NCBI RefSeq assembly: GCF_900215295.1
Contig: NZ_OCMF01000001.1
Location: 806,001-870,000 of the forward strand
Length of the DNA: 64,000 bases
Direction: 5' to 3'
Source: Salinimicrobium sediminis
GTDB lineage: Bacteria > Bacteroidota > Bacteroidia > Flavobacteriales > Flavobacteriaceae
Positions 18,172-27,070 of the stretch are shown here, in pieces. Position 1 is the stretch's first letter. Every line of letters starts with the position of its first letter. The position numbers and the translations under genes were made by a program. Below the pieces are notes generated by a model, which saw only the letters and a program-made list of their open reading frames with translations, ran no database searches and was not told the DNA's origin.

Positions 18172-18942
18172 TTAACTATTTTTAATTTTGGATAAAGCAT
18201 TTCTGGTAAAATCTGAAAGCACCAATTCTCCCGAGATTGCCGCACGTTCCTGCAAAAGGCTTCCCCACTTCTCGGTTCCTTCCCAAAGCACCTTCTTCAT
18301 TTCATAAAGAGCCGCAGGATTATAGGAAGCCAGTTTTTCTGAAAAGAACTGAAGTTCCTTGTCCATTTCGCCTATAGATTCAAAAACCCGGGCGTAAAGC
18401 CCCTTTTCTTTGGCCCAGTAGGCGTTCTTCCAGTCTTGTGCTGCCAAAGTAAGTTCTGCAAGTGCCGCAACTCCCATTTTACGCTCTATAGCAGGAGCAA
18501 TAACAAAAGGCCCTATACCTATGCTGAGTTCAGAAAGTTTGATGGCAGCTTGTTCAGTTGCAAAGCAGTAGTCACAAGCTGCTGCCAGGCCTACTCCGCC
18601 GCCAACGGTTTTCCCCTGAATGCGGCCAATGATCAGTTTTTTGCAGCTGCGCATTGCGTTGATCACATTGGCAAATCCTGAAAAAAAGACCTTTCCCTGC
18701 TGCATATTTTCCACCGCCAGCAGCTCATCAAAAGAGGCCCCGGCACAAAAGGCACGATCTCCTTCAGATCTTAAAATAATAACCTTTACTTCTTCGTCTT
18801 CAGAAAGTTTTTCCAACTCCTTTTCCAGACGCTCCAGCAATACTGCGGGAAAGGAATTGCTGGCAGGGTGGCCAAACTCCAGGGTGGCAATTCCGTTGAT
18901 AACTTTGGTATAGAGACTTCCGTTTTCTCTGGTGGTGGTCAT
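18172..18942 (-). CDS. Enoyl-CoA hydratase/isomerase family protein
   Basis: This 256-residue crotonase-fold protein has the oxyanion-hole region RAFCAGAS (63-70) and GGGVGLAAACD (114-124). One of the two classical catalytic glutamates is replaced: the position of rat Glu144 is Gly118. Glu138 in SELSIGIGP keeps the other. This resembles methylglutaconyl-CoA hydratase or isomerase-type members, but the acyl-CoA substrate cannot be named. The gene is 53 bases downstream of the MATE gene and directly precedes three tiny membrane genes. Confidence 0.82.
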   Translation of the reverse strand: MTTTRENGSLYTKVINGIATLEFGHPASNSFPAVLLERLEKELEKLSEDEEVKVIILRSEGDRAFCAGASFDELLAVENMQQGKVFFSGFANVINAMRSCKKLIIGRIQGKTVGGGVGLAAACDYCFATEQAAIKLSELSIGIGPFVIAPAIERKMGVAALAELTLAAQDWKNAYWAKEKGLYARVFESIGEMDKELQFFSEKLASYNPAALYEMKKVLWEGTEKWGSLLQERAAISGELVLSDFTRNALSKIKNS

Positions 18943-18995
18943 ATCTAGATTGGCTTTCCTGTAAAGTTACATTTTATTTTCACTTTTTCTGAAGG

Positions 18996-20321
18996 TCAGG
19001 CTTCGCGGTGTAAATATTTCCTCCGGAATTTTATCACCAGGGCACTACTCCTTATCAGCATCCAAACAAAGAAGGCAATCCAGATGGCGTAAAGATCCCA
19101 TCCTAAATAGTCCCCTATTAAAAGTACGGGAGTAAAGCCCAGAAAGGTCGCTGCCAGCAGCACATTCCGAAGGAATTTCGCTTCCCCCAGGCCTTTAAAG
19201 ATCCCGTCAAACATAAAAGCAATGGCATTGACCGGCTGCATGAACAGCACCATCCAGAAAACCGAAGAAAACAGCAGCAGGACCGGAGCTTCCTTGCTAA
19301 ATATCATCCCAATTTCATTATAGAAGAGGCTGCAGAGGCCAATCAGAATTATTGCAATCATCACTGAATATTTGCTGATCTTCTTGCTGAGCAACCAAAG
19401 ACCTTTATAATCTTTAGCGCCTAAAAGTCGGCCGCCCATTGCATTCCCCGCGTTTGCATACCCGTCAATAAAGAAACTGAAGAACAGCCAGATGTTCATA
19501 AGGATACTTTGGGCAGCGATATAATTTTTCCCATAGTCCGTAGCATAAGCGTTGGCGAGATAGATAGCAAAATTCAAAGCCGCGGTACGCACGAAGAGAT
19601 TTCCGCTCATCAACAGCAGGTAACGCATCTGCGGATTTATCCTGCGGCTTAATCCCAGGTGGAATGGTGTTTTTTTAAAGAAAAAATATAGGGCCATTAT
19701 CAGCATTACTGTTTGCGCGATCACACTCGCCCAGGCGGCTCCTTCCAGATGCATTGCAGGGATCCAGCCTTCGATGCCGTAGACCAGAAGAAAATCCAGC
19801 CCCACATTAAGAAAAGCTCCCGTAAGGCTGCATTTCATGGCCCATAAAGTGTTCTGCAGCCCTCTGAAGACTCCAAAAAGGGCAAAAGTCACCAGGGTGA
19901 GCGGGTATCCAATAGCACGGATCTGGTAATAATTAGCTGCATAACTGAGCACTTTGCCTTCGGCATTATAGGCACTAAAAATTGCCGAAGCAAAATAGGC
20001 GGTAATGGCATAAATGACCAGACTGAGTAGAAAATTGAAAAATATCGCCTGGGGAACCAATGTTTTAACGGCATGAATCCGGTTGGCACCCAAATGTTGG
20101 GAGACCAGTGCCGAAATTGCTGTTTTGGTCTGGGCTACAATCCAGATGATCGCAGAAAGAAAGGATCCTACAATTCCTGCTGCCGCAAGAGCTTCGACAG
20201 GATCCTGTTCCACATTTCCTATAATGGCAATATCTGTAAGGGAGATGAGTGGTTCGGCAATACCGGCAAAAATAGCCGGAATCGCAAGTTTGTTGATATT
20301 TTTAAAATTGACTACTGCCAT
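18996..20321 (-). CDS. MATE family multidrug/cation antiporter
   Basis: This 441-residue protein has about twelve transmembrane helices in two related halves. The early motif PLISLTDIAIIGN and the SAIIWIVAQTKTAISALVSQHLGA stretch are typical of the DinF-like branch. Such proteins export drugs or metabolites using Na+ or H+. Its ATG overlaps the TAA of the acetyltransferase gene upstream, so the two are translated together. Confidence 0.9.
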   Translation of the reverse strand: MAVVNFKNINKLAIPAIFAGIAEPLISLTDIAIIGNVEQDPVEALAAAGIVGSFLSAIIWIVAQTKTAISALVSQHLGANRIHAVKTLVPQAIFFNFLLSLVIYAITAYFASAIFSAYNAEGKVLSYAANYYQIRAIGYPLTLVTFALFGVFRGLQNTLWAMKCSLTGAFLNVGLDFLLVYGIEGWIPAMHLEGAAWASVIAQTVMLIMALYFFFKKTPFHLGLSRRINPQMRYLLLMSGNLFVRTAALNFAIYLANAYATDYGKNYIAAQSILMNIWLFFSFFIDGYANAGNAMGGRLLGAKDYKGLWLLSKKISKYSVMIAIILIGLCSLFYNEIGMIFSKEAPVLLLFSSVFWMVLFMQPVNAIAFMFDGIFKGLGEAKFLRNVLLAATFLGFTPVLLIGDYLGWDLYAIWIAFFVWMLIRSSALVIKFRRKYLHREA

Positions 20322-20824
20322 TACTGCAGCACTTTTTCATAGCAGTAGAATGGATGCTCGCTTTGCTTCGGAAAATAGATATTCCCAAGTCTTTTATAGC
20401 CCCGGGTCTCATAAAACCTTTGATTTCGCTCGTTCTTGCTGAAGGTATCCAGCCTCACTGAAACATAGCCCTGTTCTTTAGCAAAGGCTTCGGCGAAATC
20501 CATGAGTTTCCTGCCATTGCCGCTGCCCCACTCCTGCGGATTAGTGGCGAGGCGATGTACATATAAATTACTGCTACTTTGGGTGAGCCATTCGACGGGA
20601 ATATACTCTTTATCCATGCAAGGAGTAAGTACCACGATGCCTTCGATGACATTGTTTTCCTCAAGTACGAAAAGCTCCTCCTTTGTAATATCCTCCTGCA
20701 GTCTTTCCAAAGAAGGATAAAGTTCATTCCACTGAAAAATGCCTTTTTCCTGCATGCCTTTTGCACATGCTTCGGTGAGTTCTTTGATGGCTGTTAAGTC
20801 TGACGCGGTGGCTTTCCTGATCAT
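20321..20824 (-). CDS. GNAT family N-acetyltransferase
   Basis: This 167-residue protein has the GNAT fold. It has an N-terminal MIRKATASDLTAIKEL strand-helix, a middle strand VEWLTQSSSNLYVHRLATNP, and an acetyl-CoA loop in QEWGSGNGRKLM. The C-terminal region is SVRLDTFSKNERNQRFYETRGY. The acceptor substrate is unknown. It is the first gene of the minus-strand run that continues with the MATE pump. Confidence 0.88.
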   Translation of the reverse strand: MIRKATASDLTAIKELTEACAKGMQEKGIFQWNELYPSLERLQEDITKEELFVLEENNVIEGIVVLTPCMDKEYIPVEWLTQSSSNLYVHRLATNPQEWGSGNGRKLMDFAEAFAKEQGYVSVRLDTFSKNERNQRFYETRGYKRLGNIYFPKQSEHPFYCYEKVLQ

Positions 20825-20874
20825 AAAGAGGATGTTCGATCACAAAAATAAATTTAATAGAAAGAAATAAAGGC

Positions 20875-20905
20875 TTTACACATTGAATTATATTTTATAA
20901 ATTTG
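20875..20905 (+). promoter_or_regulatory. Promoter of tRNA-Ala
   Basis: A perfect Bacteroidetes -7 box, TAAATTTG (20898-20905), is preceded by TTT at 20875-20877 with a 20-base spacer. The predicted start is about 20 bases before the tRNA. Confidence 0.6.
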
Positions 20906-20931
20906 CCACGTTGAAATTGTTTCAGCCTATT

Positions 20932-21008
20932 GGGGGATTAGCTCAGCTGGCTAGAGCGTTTGGCTGGCAGCCAAAAGGTCATCGGTTCGACTCCGATATT
21001 CTCCACCA
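20932..21008 (+). tRNA. tRNA-Ala (anticodon GGC)
   Basis: The 77-base cloverleaf has an acceptor stem GGGGGAT/ATTCTCC, a D arm GCTC/GAGC, and an anticodon stem TTTGG/CCAAA with loop CTGGCAG (anticodon GGC). The T arm is ATCGG/CCGAT with loop TTCGACT, and CCA is encoded. The 3' part from the variable loop onward has been copied into the tandem array that follows. Confidence 0.97.
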
Positions 21009-21605
21009 AAAACCACTGCGAAAGCGGTGGTTTTTTTGTTTCCTTTAGATTTTTCAGAAGGTCATTGGTTCCCCCGAAGCATCGGGGCGATATTCTCCAC
21101 CAAAAACCACTGCGAAAGCGGTGGTTTTTTTGTTTCCTTTAGATTTATCAGAAGGTCATTGGTTCCCCCGAAGCATCGGGGCGATATTCTCCACCAAAAA
21201 CCACTGCGAAAGCGGTGGTTTTTTTGTTTCCTTTAAATTTTTGAGAAGGTCATCGGTTCCCCCGAAGCATCGGGGCGATATTCTCCACCAAAAACCACTG
21301 CGAAAGCGGTGGTTTTTTTGTTTCCTTTAAATTTTTGAGAAGGTCATCGGTTCCCCCGAAGCATCGGGGCGATATTCTCCACCAAAAACCACTGCGGAAG
21401 CGGTGGTTTTTTTGTTTCCTTTAAATTTTTGAGAAGGTCATTGGTTCCCCCGAAGCATCGGGGCGATATTCTCCACCAAAAACCACTGCGGAAGCGGTGG
21501 TTTTTTTGTTTCATTTAAATTTTTCAGACGGTCATCGGTTCCCCCGAAGCATCGGGGCGATATTCTCCACCAAAAACCACTGCGGAAGCGGTGGTTTTTT
21601 TGTTT
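20975..21605 (+). repeat. 94-bp tandem array of tRNA 3' end plus terminator
   Basis: CTCCACCA plus the terminator begins at 21001, 21095, 21189, 21283, 21377, 21471 and 21565, an exact 94-base period. Each unit holds the tRNA 3' portion (AAGGTCAT to CCA), the terminator, and a short AT-rich spacer. In all six downstream copies the T-loop region is replaced by a GC hairpin, CCCCGAAGCATCGGGG, which makes each copy 11 bases longer than the real tRNA. No downstream copy can be a tRNA because the 5' half is missing. Units 1-4 read TGCGAAAGCGG in the terminator and units 5-7 read TGCGGAAGCGG, so the array grew by internal duplication. Confidence 0.95.
21011..21037 (+). terminator. tRNA-Ala terminator, first of seven copies
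   Basis: The hairpin ACCACTGC / GCGGTGGT with a GAAA loop is followed by seven T residues, three bases after the tRNA CCA end. The same terminator recurs every 94 bases to about 21603. Confidence 0.85.
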
Positions 21606-21673
21606 ATAGCCCAAGGCTTTACCGATACTGTTTTTGAACCCCTGACAGGGTTGTACAACATTGAATGATTGAT

Positions 21674-22525
21674 TTATTTCCTTATAAATTCTGTAGTTTT
21701 TTCAATGATGTTTTTCATCGCCGGGGTAAGATCTTTACTTTCCCAGGGATGAGAAACTTCAAATACGTGATCACTGTTCTTAAGCAGGAAGAGTTCAGAA
21801 TTCTTAATCCATTCATGCAGGTCATGTGCATTATCGACCGAAACCGTTTCATCACCGGTCCCATGAATGATGAGGGCAGGAATTTTTAATTTTTCTGCCG
21901 ATCTGGAAATGGTGAGCCTTTCCTCATTGTTTTTAAAGTCCTCATAGAAATCAAAAAGATGAGGCATTTGTTGTTTTGTGCGGGTGTTTTCTATATAAGC
22001 GATACCTTTTTGTCGCCATGCTTCCAATTCTTCTCCTTTGGGAAACCGGTCTCCAAAGTCACTAACAGCGGCAAGGGTGATTAATTTTTGCACCCGTTCA
22101 TCTTCAGCAGCTTTTACGACTACAATTCCGCCGCCACGGGAGTGCCCCATTAAGCTAAAGCGGGAAAGATCCACCATATCGGTATACGGAAAATCTTCAC
22201 TAAAAATCCAGTTGATTAGCACGTGCAGGTCATCGAGTTCCTTGGTATAGGTGTTCTCCCCAAAAGCATCAAGATCGGGAAAATCGATGGGTTCTTCCAG
22301 GGTGCCCCCATTAAAGGCGAAATTGAACTTTATGAACAAAAAGCCATTTTTTGCATACTCCCGGGCCATCAAATTCCAGGCACCCCAATCCTTAAATCCC
22401 TTATAGCCGTGGCAAAACAACACAACCGGTTTTTTTTCTTCAACTTCAGAATAAAAAACATCGGTAGGTATGGGCCGGCCATGCAGCCCGGATAGACTTA
22501 AATTCTTCTTTTGATTAATTACCAT
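21674..22525 (-). CDS. Alpha/beta hydrolase (dienelactone hydrolase/acyl esterase type)
   Basis: This 283-residue protein has the oxyanion block VVLFCHGYKGFKDW (34-47), a nucleophile elbow GHSRGGG with Ser129, an Asp in HGTGDETVS and a His in SDHVFEVSHP. It has no signal peptide and the substrate is unknown. Its start overlaps the last seven bases of the AddB-like gene, so it is probably co-translated with it. Confidence 0.85.
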   Translation of the reverse strand: MVINQKKNLSLSGLHGRPIPTDVFYSEVEEKKPVVLFCHGYKGFKDWGAWNLMAREYAKNGFLFIKFNFAFNGGTLEEPIDFPDLDAFGENTYTKELDDLHVLINWIFSEDFPYTDMVDLSRFSLMGHSRGGGIVVVKAAEDERVQKLITLAAVSDFGDRFPKGEELEAWRQKGIAYIENTRTKQQMPHLFDFYEDFKNNEERLTISRSAEKLKIPALIIHGTGDETVSVDNAHDLHEWIKNSELFLLKNSDHVFEVSHPWESKDLTPAMKNIIEKTTEFIRK

Positions 22526-25278
22526 GCGTTTTGTTTTATTTCCTTTTCCACAAAAGGAGTTTCAGGATCACAGATCTCTAAAATAAGATTTTTCAATTGT
22601 TCTTTAAAGGCCTCCAGAGTTTCTGAAGTAATATCATTTTCTTTTTTAGCACCGTAGCCCTTTTTATCCTTTTTACAGAACTTCAGAAAACCTCCCTGCA
22701 GATTTTTAAAAGAAATGATCCCGGCCTCAAATTCAGGAGGCAGGGGATCTGCAACATCCATCATTAGGGCATAGGTGAGGATCTGAAAAGGTTTGCTGTA
22801 CTTATCATAATCAGAATTGATCTCCTCCCATTCCACCACTTCAACTTTAGATTGCTCTACCTTCCCGGTTTTGTAATCTATAATCCTTATTTTGCCGTTA
22901 AATTCATCAACCCTGTCTACGGTTCCTTTCAGAAAAACAGGAAAATCAAGTTCCTCCACCGGAAACTGCGCGTGCAGCTTTTCTTCCACCTTCAGGATCT
23001 TTAGGTCATTTCCCTCCTCCAGATTTTTTATCTCCCATTTCAGGAAATTTACCACATACCGTCGTGCAACTTCATAGATGAGTAGATTTTTCCCGCTGTC
23101 TAAAGGCGCCTGGGTATAATGATTCCTGAATTGTTTTTGTATTTCATCATTTGTCCTTTCCATGGCCCGCTCCAGCATTTGGATCGTCACATCACTTTGC
23201 AGCCATGGCTCATAAAAAGTCTCCAGGGTGTCGTGCACCACATTTCCCAGCGTATTATAGGCCACGGTTTCCTCTACCTCTTCCCTTTCCTTGAGGTCCA
23301 GCACGTATTGCTTGTAAAAATCCAGCGGATTCCTGATATAAGTGGTCAAGGCCGAAGGTGAAAATCCTGCTGCCGCCCTCGCTTTGATCTTCTCAAGGAT
23401 TTCCGGAGTCTTCTCGATGGTCTTTAAATGTACAGGCACCGGAGGTACTACAGGAGTTACTTTAAAGTTTTTTATTTGATGCTGTGACTGTGCTTCCATC
23501 TCAAGCTGCAGCAAAAAACGGCTTTTTTCACCTGCATTAAGTCCATCACTCTCTGTATTGTAAAGCAAATGTACCTGCTCTGCACGTTGCAGGAGGTGAT
23601 AAAAGTGATAGGTATAAACCGCATCCTTTTCTTTATAAGTGGGTAAATTATATTTACACTTTAAGTCAAAAGGAATAAAAGAATTGCTGCTCTTTCCAGC
23701 CGGAAGCACCCCTTCGTTTACCGAAGTAAGAATTACATTTTTAAAATCCAACACCCGCGACTCCAGCATTCCCATCAATTGCAAGCCCGAAAAAGGTTTT
23801 CCGCGGAAATCGACAGTTCTTGATGCAAGTAAGTCCTTAAAAAGAGAGAACAGGATCTTTAAGGAATTGATATAGGGATACTTTTGATACAGGTTGGTTA
23901 GCTGGTTAACCACCAAATGCAACTGATATAAAAATTCCAGGGTTAGCCTGTCCTGATCTGTATCCAGTCTATTCTTAAAAATCATGAGCAGTTCCTGAAG
24001 CGCCTGTAAAGCATAACCGGGATCATTCTTCCAATCCAAAAAGCAAATTTCAAAAAGCTTTTGAACGTTCCCGGGCACACCTTCCATGATCTCGTCGCGG
24101 GTAACATATACCAGGTTCTCCTTTCTTAATTTCTCCATTAATTTTTGAGAATGGCCGCCGGTAACCTTCTGAAAAAGCGGATGACTTAAGATCAACATGA
24201 GATCTTTGTAGTACCGGGTATCGTTACCGGGAGTGGAATGCATTTTCAACAAATGTTCAAAAAGAGAACTCACGGGTGCGTTCTTAAGAGCAAATCCCAT
24301 GGTTATATTCACCTCCCCCACGTTTGGCGGCAGGGAATTCAGCACCGGCAATAAAAGGCTTTCATCTCCCAACACTACTGCAGTTTGCTGTAAATCTTCC
24401 GGAGAAAGTTTGGAGAGCAGTTCCCCCACATACTTTGCCTGCCCAATATTCTTGGGTACCCCAATCATGTTGATATTTTTTGAACTGCTGTAAGAGTTTG
24501 AAACGATATTTAACCGGTTCTCCTGGTAGTACGGCCATGATTTAAGGTACTGTCTTAAGAATAAGGAAACATCATGTTGATCATCCTTCAGGAAAATCTC
24601 ATCTATATCCCAAAAGACTTCAGCTTTACCTGCAGCTAAAAGAGTTTGGAGGATATTCTGTTCAGCATTGTTAAGTGCGTTAAATCCAATAAAGACAAAT
24701 GAAACTGAAGCAGCTTCAGCAAATTGCCTAATATTTTCTGAAGCGCGGCGGTAAACCATCCCCTGGTATGCCTGGTTACGTTTTTCCAGCTGTTTCTGAA
24801 GCTCTTCGTAATATTCCGGCAGCTTATTCCAAAACAACAGATAATTCTCCATTAGCGGCGTCTTCTCCTCCTGAAGATACCAATGGTTCATTTCCTGAAT
24901 ATTTCCCAGATAACCAAAAAAGGACTTATAATCAATGAGGTAACGGTCAATTTCGTTAAAATCGTGAAGCAGGGTTTGAGCCCAGGTGGCAAAAGTGTCA
25001 AAATCTTCAGCTTTTTCTTTAGGCGTACAGGTGAGGTATGCAGCATAAAATTCAAAAAGAGCGGTAATGTTATCCACAGAACTCAATCCGGCCACTTCTT
25101 CGGCAAAATCTTCTATACTTAGCACCCGGGGTGCAAAAATGGGATTTTTGGTATGCTTTGATAGTTTGTTGATGAGAAAAGATCCTGCACGTTTGCTGGG
25201 TAAGATGAAAGTAGTAGCAGAAATATTAACTTTCCTGGAGAGCAATTCCAGAAGCACTTGTTCTATAAATGATGTCAT
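22519..25278 (-). CDS. addB: AddB/RecB-like nuclease subunit with PD-(D/E)XK domain
   Basis: This 919-residue protein has an inactive helicase-like N-terminal region (residues 1 to about 600, starting with PSKRAG where a Walker A would be). It ends in a Cas4/RecB-like nuclease domain: SALTTYIRNPLDFYKQYVL near 640, then GTVDRVDEFNGKIRIIDYKTGK near 790-811, which carries the catalytic Asp and Lys. It is the partner expected for the AddA-like helicase-nuclease at 28298-31438, together resecting DNA ends for recombination. The four iron-sulfur cysteines of Bacillus AddB are not apparent. The two subunit genes are separated by ompA-like and kbl genes. Confidence 0.82.
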   Translation of the reverse strand: MTSFIEQVLLELLSRKVNISATTFILPSKRAGSFLINKLSKHTKNPIFAPRVLSIEDFAEEVAGLSSVDNITALFEFYAAYLTCTPKEKAEDFDTFATWAQTLLHDFNEIDRYLIDYKSFFGYLGNIQEMNHWYLQEEKTPLMENYLLFWNKLPEYYEELQKQLEKRNQAYQGMVYRRASENIRQFAEAASVSFVFIGFNALNNAEQNILQTLLAAGKAEVFWDIDEIFLKDDQHDVSLFLRQYLKSWPYYQENRLNIVSNSYSSSKNINMIGVPKNIGQAKYVGELLSKLSPEDLQQTAVVLGDESLLLPVLNSLPPNVGEVNITMGFALKNAPVSSLFEHLLKMHSTPGNDTRYYKDLMLILSHPLFQKVTGGHSQKLMEKLRKENLVYVTRDEIMEGVPGNVQKLFEICFLDWKNDPGYALQALQELLMIFKNRLDTDQDRLTLEFLYQLHLVVNQLTNLYQKYPYINSLKILFSLFKDLLASRTVDFRGKPFSGLQLMGMLESRVLDFKNVILTSVNEGVLPAGKSSNSFIPFDLKCKYNLPTYKEKDAVYTYHFYHLLQRAEQVHLLYNTESDGLNAGEKSRFLLQLEMEAQSQHQIKNFKVTPVVPPVPVHLKTIEKTPEILEKIKARAAAGFSPSALTTYIRNPLDFYKQYVLDLKEREEVEETVAYNTLGNVVHDTLETFYEPWLQSDVTIQMLERAMERTNDEIQKQFRNHYTQAPLDSGKNLLIYEVARRYVVNFLKWEIKNLEEGNDLKILKVEEKLHAQFPVEELDFPVFLKGTVDRVDEFNGKIRIIDYKTGKVEQSKVEVVEWEEINSDYDKYSKPFQILTYALMMDVADPLPPEFEAGIISFKNLQGGFLKFCKKDKKGYGAKKENDITSETLEAFKEQLKNLILEICDPETPFVEKEIKQNAW

Positions 25279-25290
25279 GCCTTAAAAATA

Positions 25291-25322
25291 AAAAACGCCC
25301 CGGTTATACCGGGGCGTTTTTA
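25291..25322. terminator. Terminator downstream of the OmpA-family gene
   Basis: A 10-bp GC stem (ACGCCCCGGT / ACCGGGGCGT) with a three-base loop is flanked by A and T runs. It lies between the ompA-like stop and the addB start, both on the minus strand, so addB must have its own promoter or depend on read-through. Confidence 0.88.
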
Positions 25323-25342
25323 AATTTATATTCTAAAGAGGA

Positions 25343-26761
25343 TTACATTCCACCCTGATTGGTAGTATCCTGCTCCTGAGTAGCATTTTCTTTCATTTCT
25401 CTTTCTTTATCAAGAGAGATTTCTACCCTTCTGTTTTCCTGTCTTCCTTTCGCTGTATTATTAGAAGCGATTGGTTGAGATTCTCCGTAACCTTCAGAAG
25501 TCAATCTGTTTTCAGGAATTCCTGCATTTACAAGGAATTCTCTTACAGAAGCTGCTCTTTCTCTGGATAGCTTCTCATTATAAGATTCGCTACCTGTGCT
25601 GTCTGTATGACCTTCAATGTGGAAGATCGTGTTAGAGTATTCCTTCATGATATCTGCAATAGCCTGAAGAGTTTCTTCAGATTCAGAACGGATTGTTGCT
25701 TTATCAAGGTCGAAAAGGATAGTTCTTGAATATTCATTCAATTCTTCGATAACCTCAACGGTAGGCTCAGGACATCCGTTGTTTGCGGCAGTACCGGCTA
25801 CTTCGGGACATTCGTCGTCTTTGTCAAGAACACCGTCATTGTCCTGGTCTTCCCATGGACATCCGTTGTTTTCTTTCGGACCTGCCTCGTTAGGACATTC
25901 ATCATCGCTATCTTTAATTCCGTCGCCATCTGCATCAGGACATCCGTTCATCTCAGCAAGACCGGCTACAGTTGGACATTCGTCCTTATTGTCTGGAACT
26001 CCGTCACCGTCGGTATCAGGACATCCGTTATACTGCGCTAAACCTGCTTCGTTAGGACATTCATCCTGTCTGTCTTCAATTCCGTCACCATCAGAGTCAG
26101 GACAACCATTGAATTGTTCAAGACCGGCTACTTCAGGACACTCGTCATCTTTATCATAGATTCCATCCCCGTCTGTATCTTTTCCACCCATAGCGAATTT
26201 AATTCCTGCTACGTGCTGGAAATGAGAGTCAAAATCATCGTCAAATGCGTGCTTATAAATAGTTTGCACAGTAAGTGCAAAATGATCTGTGAACCAGAAG
26301 TTGATTCCCACGGTACCGTCTACAGTACCAAAGCCATTTTCGTCGATCCAGGTATAACCCCCACCGGCACCAATTACAGGATCAAACCATCCTGCATTCG
26401 CATCATTGCGGAAGCTATAGTTAAAGGTACCATCCAGACCATAGTAAGAAAGATTATCCCATCCTTCATCTCCATACTTATCAATTTGATTAACAGAACC
26501 TGCTGCTTCAAAATAGAAACCGGCTCCAATATTACGGGCTAATGAAATTCTGGAAACTCCGGGAAGAATATTCCAGTGATCTCCCGTATTAAAAAATTCG
26601 TCAAAATAACCACCCAAAGGTGCGTCTTCTCCGGTAGGAAAAAAGTCTACCGCATTAATTCCTAAACCTAATGCCCAGGGATTATCATCATCCTGCGCCT
26701 GCATAGTGCTAAAGCTCAGAATGCATAGGGAAGCCAATAAAAATTTGTTTAGATGTTTCAT
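25343..26761 (-). CDS. OmpA family outer-membrane protein with thrombospondin-3 repeats
   Basis: The ATG at 26761 begins a Sec signal peptide ([18 protein letters not shown], cleavage after MQAQ). It is followed by a beta-barrel-like region to about residue 190. Five calcium-binding thrombospondin type 3 repeats (DxDGDGxxDxxDECP...NGCP) cover about 190-332. The C-terminal OmpA peptidoglycan-binding domain ([39 protein letters not shown]) covers about 340-460. A very similar architecture is a major outer-membrane protein of flavobacteria. A textbook promoter lies upstream and a strong terminator downstream, which fits high single-gene expression. Confidence 0.93.
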   Translation of the reverse strand: MKHLNKFLLASLCILSFSTMQAQDDDNPWALGLGINAVDFFPTGEDAPLGGYFDEFFNTGDHWNILPGVSRISLARNIGAGFYFEAAGSVNQIDKYGDEGWDNLSYYGLDGTFNYSFRNDANAGWFDPVIGAGGGYTWIDENGFGTVDGTVGINFWFTDHFALTVQTIYKHAFDDDFDSHFQHVAGIKFAMGGKDTDGDGIYDKDDECPEVAGLEQFNGCPDSDGDGIEDRQDECPNEAGLAQYNGCPDTDGDGVPDNKDECPTVAGLAEMNGCPDADGDGIKDSDDECPNEAGPKENNGCPWEDQDNDGVLDKDDECPEVAGTAANNGCPEPTVEVIEELNEYSRTILFDLDKATIRSESEETLQAIADIMKEYSNTIFHIEGHTDSTGSESYNEKLSRERAASVREFLVNAGIPENRLTSEGYGESQPIASNNTAKGRQENRRVEISLDKEREMKENATQEQDTTNQGGM

Positions 26762-26794
26762 ATTGAAGAGTTTAATTTTATTAGTTAGCAGAAA

Positions 26795-26825
26795 CAAAAG
26801 TAGACTGATATTCCCTACAAACAAA
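26795..26825 (-). promoter_or_regulatory. Promoter of the OmpA-family gene
   Basis: On the minus strand a perfect -7 box TACTTTTG (26802-26795) is preceded by TTTG boxes at 26821-26818 and 26825-26822, with spacers of 15 and 19 bases. The leader to the ATG at 26761 is about 25-30 bases. The rest of 26826-27020 is AT-rich and shows nothing else. Confidence 0.75.
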
Positions 26826-27023
26826 GCTTAATATAATAAAGTTTTCTTAATAAACGCCTGTTCATAGGGGGTTTCAGGGGGTTTTCAAGGGTATTTTTTT
26901 GAGGAAAACATAATATTTTAATAAAACAAAGGCTTCGAAAATACATCCGTTTGAGCTGTAAAATAAGGATTTACAGGATTGAAAAGTCCTCTTTAGAATA
27001 AGATGTTAAAAAAGGTAAAATAG

Positions 27024-27053
27024 AAAGCCTTTCCCACAAAAGGGAAAGGCTTT
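27024..27053 (-). terminator. Terminator downstream of kbl
   Basis: A perfect 12-bp stem (AAAGCCTTTCCC / GGGAAAGGCTTT) with a six-base loop lies 18 bases past the kbl stop. On the minus strand it is followed by CTATTTT, a moderate T tract. Confidence 0.8.
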
Positions 27054-27070
27054 GATATAGGAAGATGTAA

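Noticed and set aside
20960-21330. Several overlapping frames encoding repeated peptides across the 94-bp array
   Set aside because: They are translations of the tRNA tail and terminator repeats; 94 is not a multiple of three, so the frame changes every unit and no start or ribosome site is conserved.
20975-21605. CRISPR array
   Set aside because: The whole 94-bp unit is repeated with no unique spacers, and each unit contains a tRNA tail and terminator. No cas genes are nearby.
21060-21605. Additional tRNA genes in the array
   Set aside because: Each copy lacks the acceptor 5' strand, D arm and anticodon arm, and the T-loop is replaced by a hairpin.
25779-26159. Repeat-containing frame opposite the OmpA-family gene
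   Set aside because: It is the antisense of the thrombospondin-3 repeats; the repeated peptide simply mirrors them.
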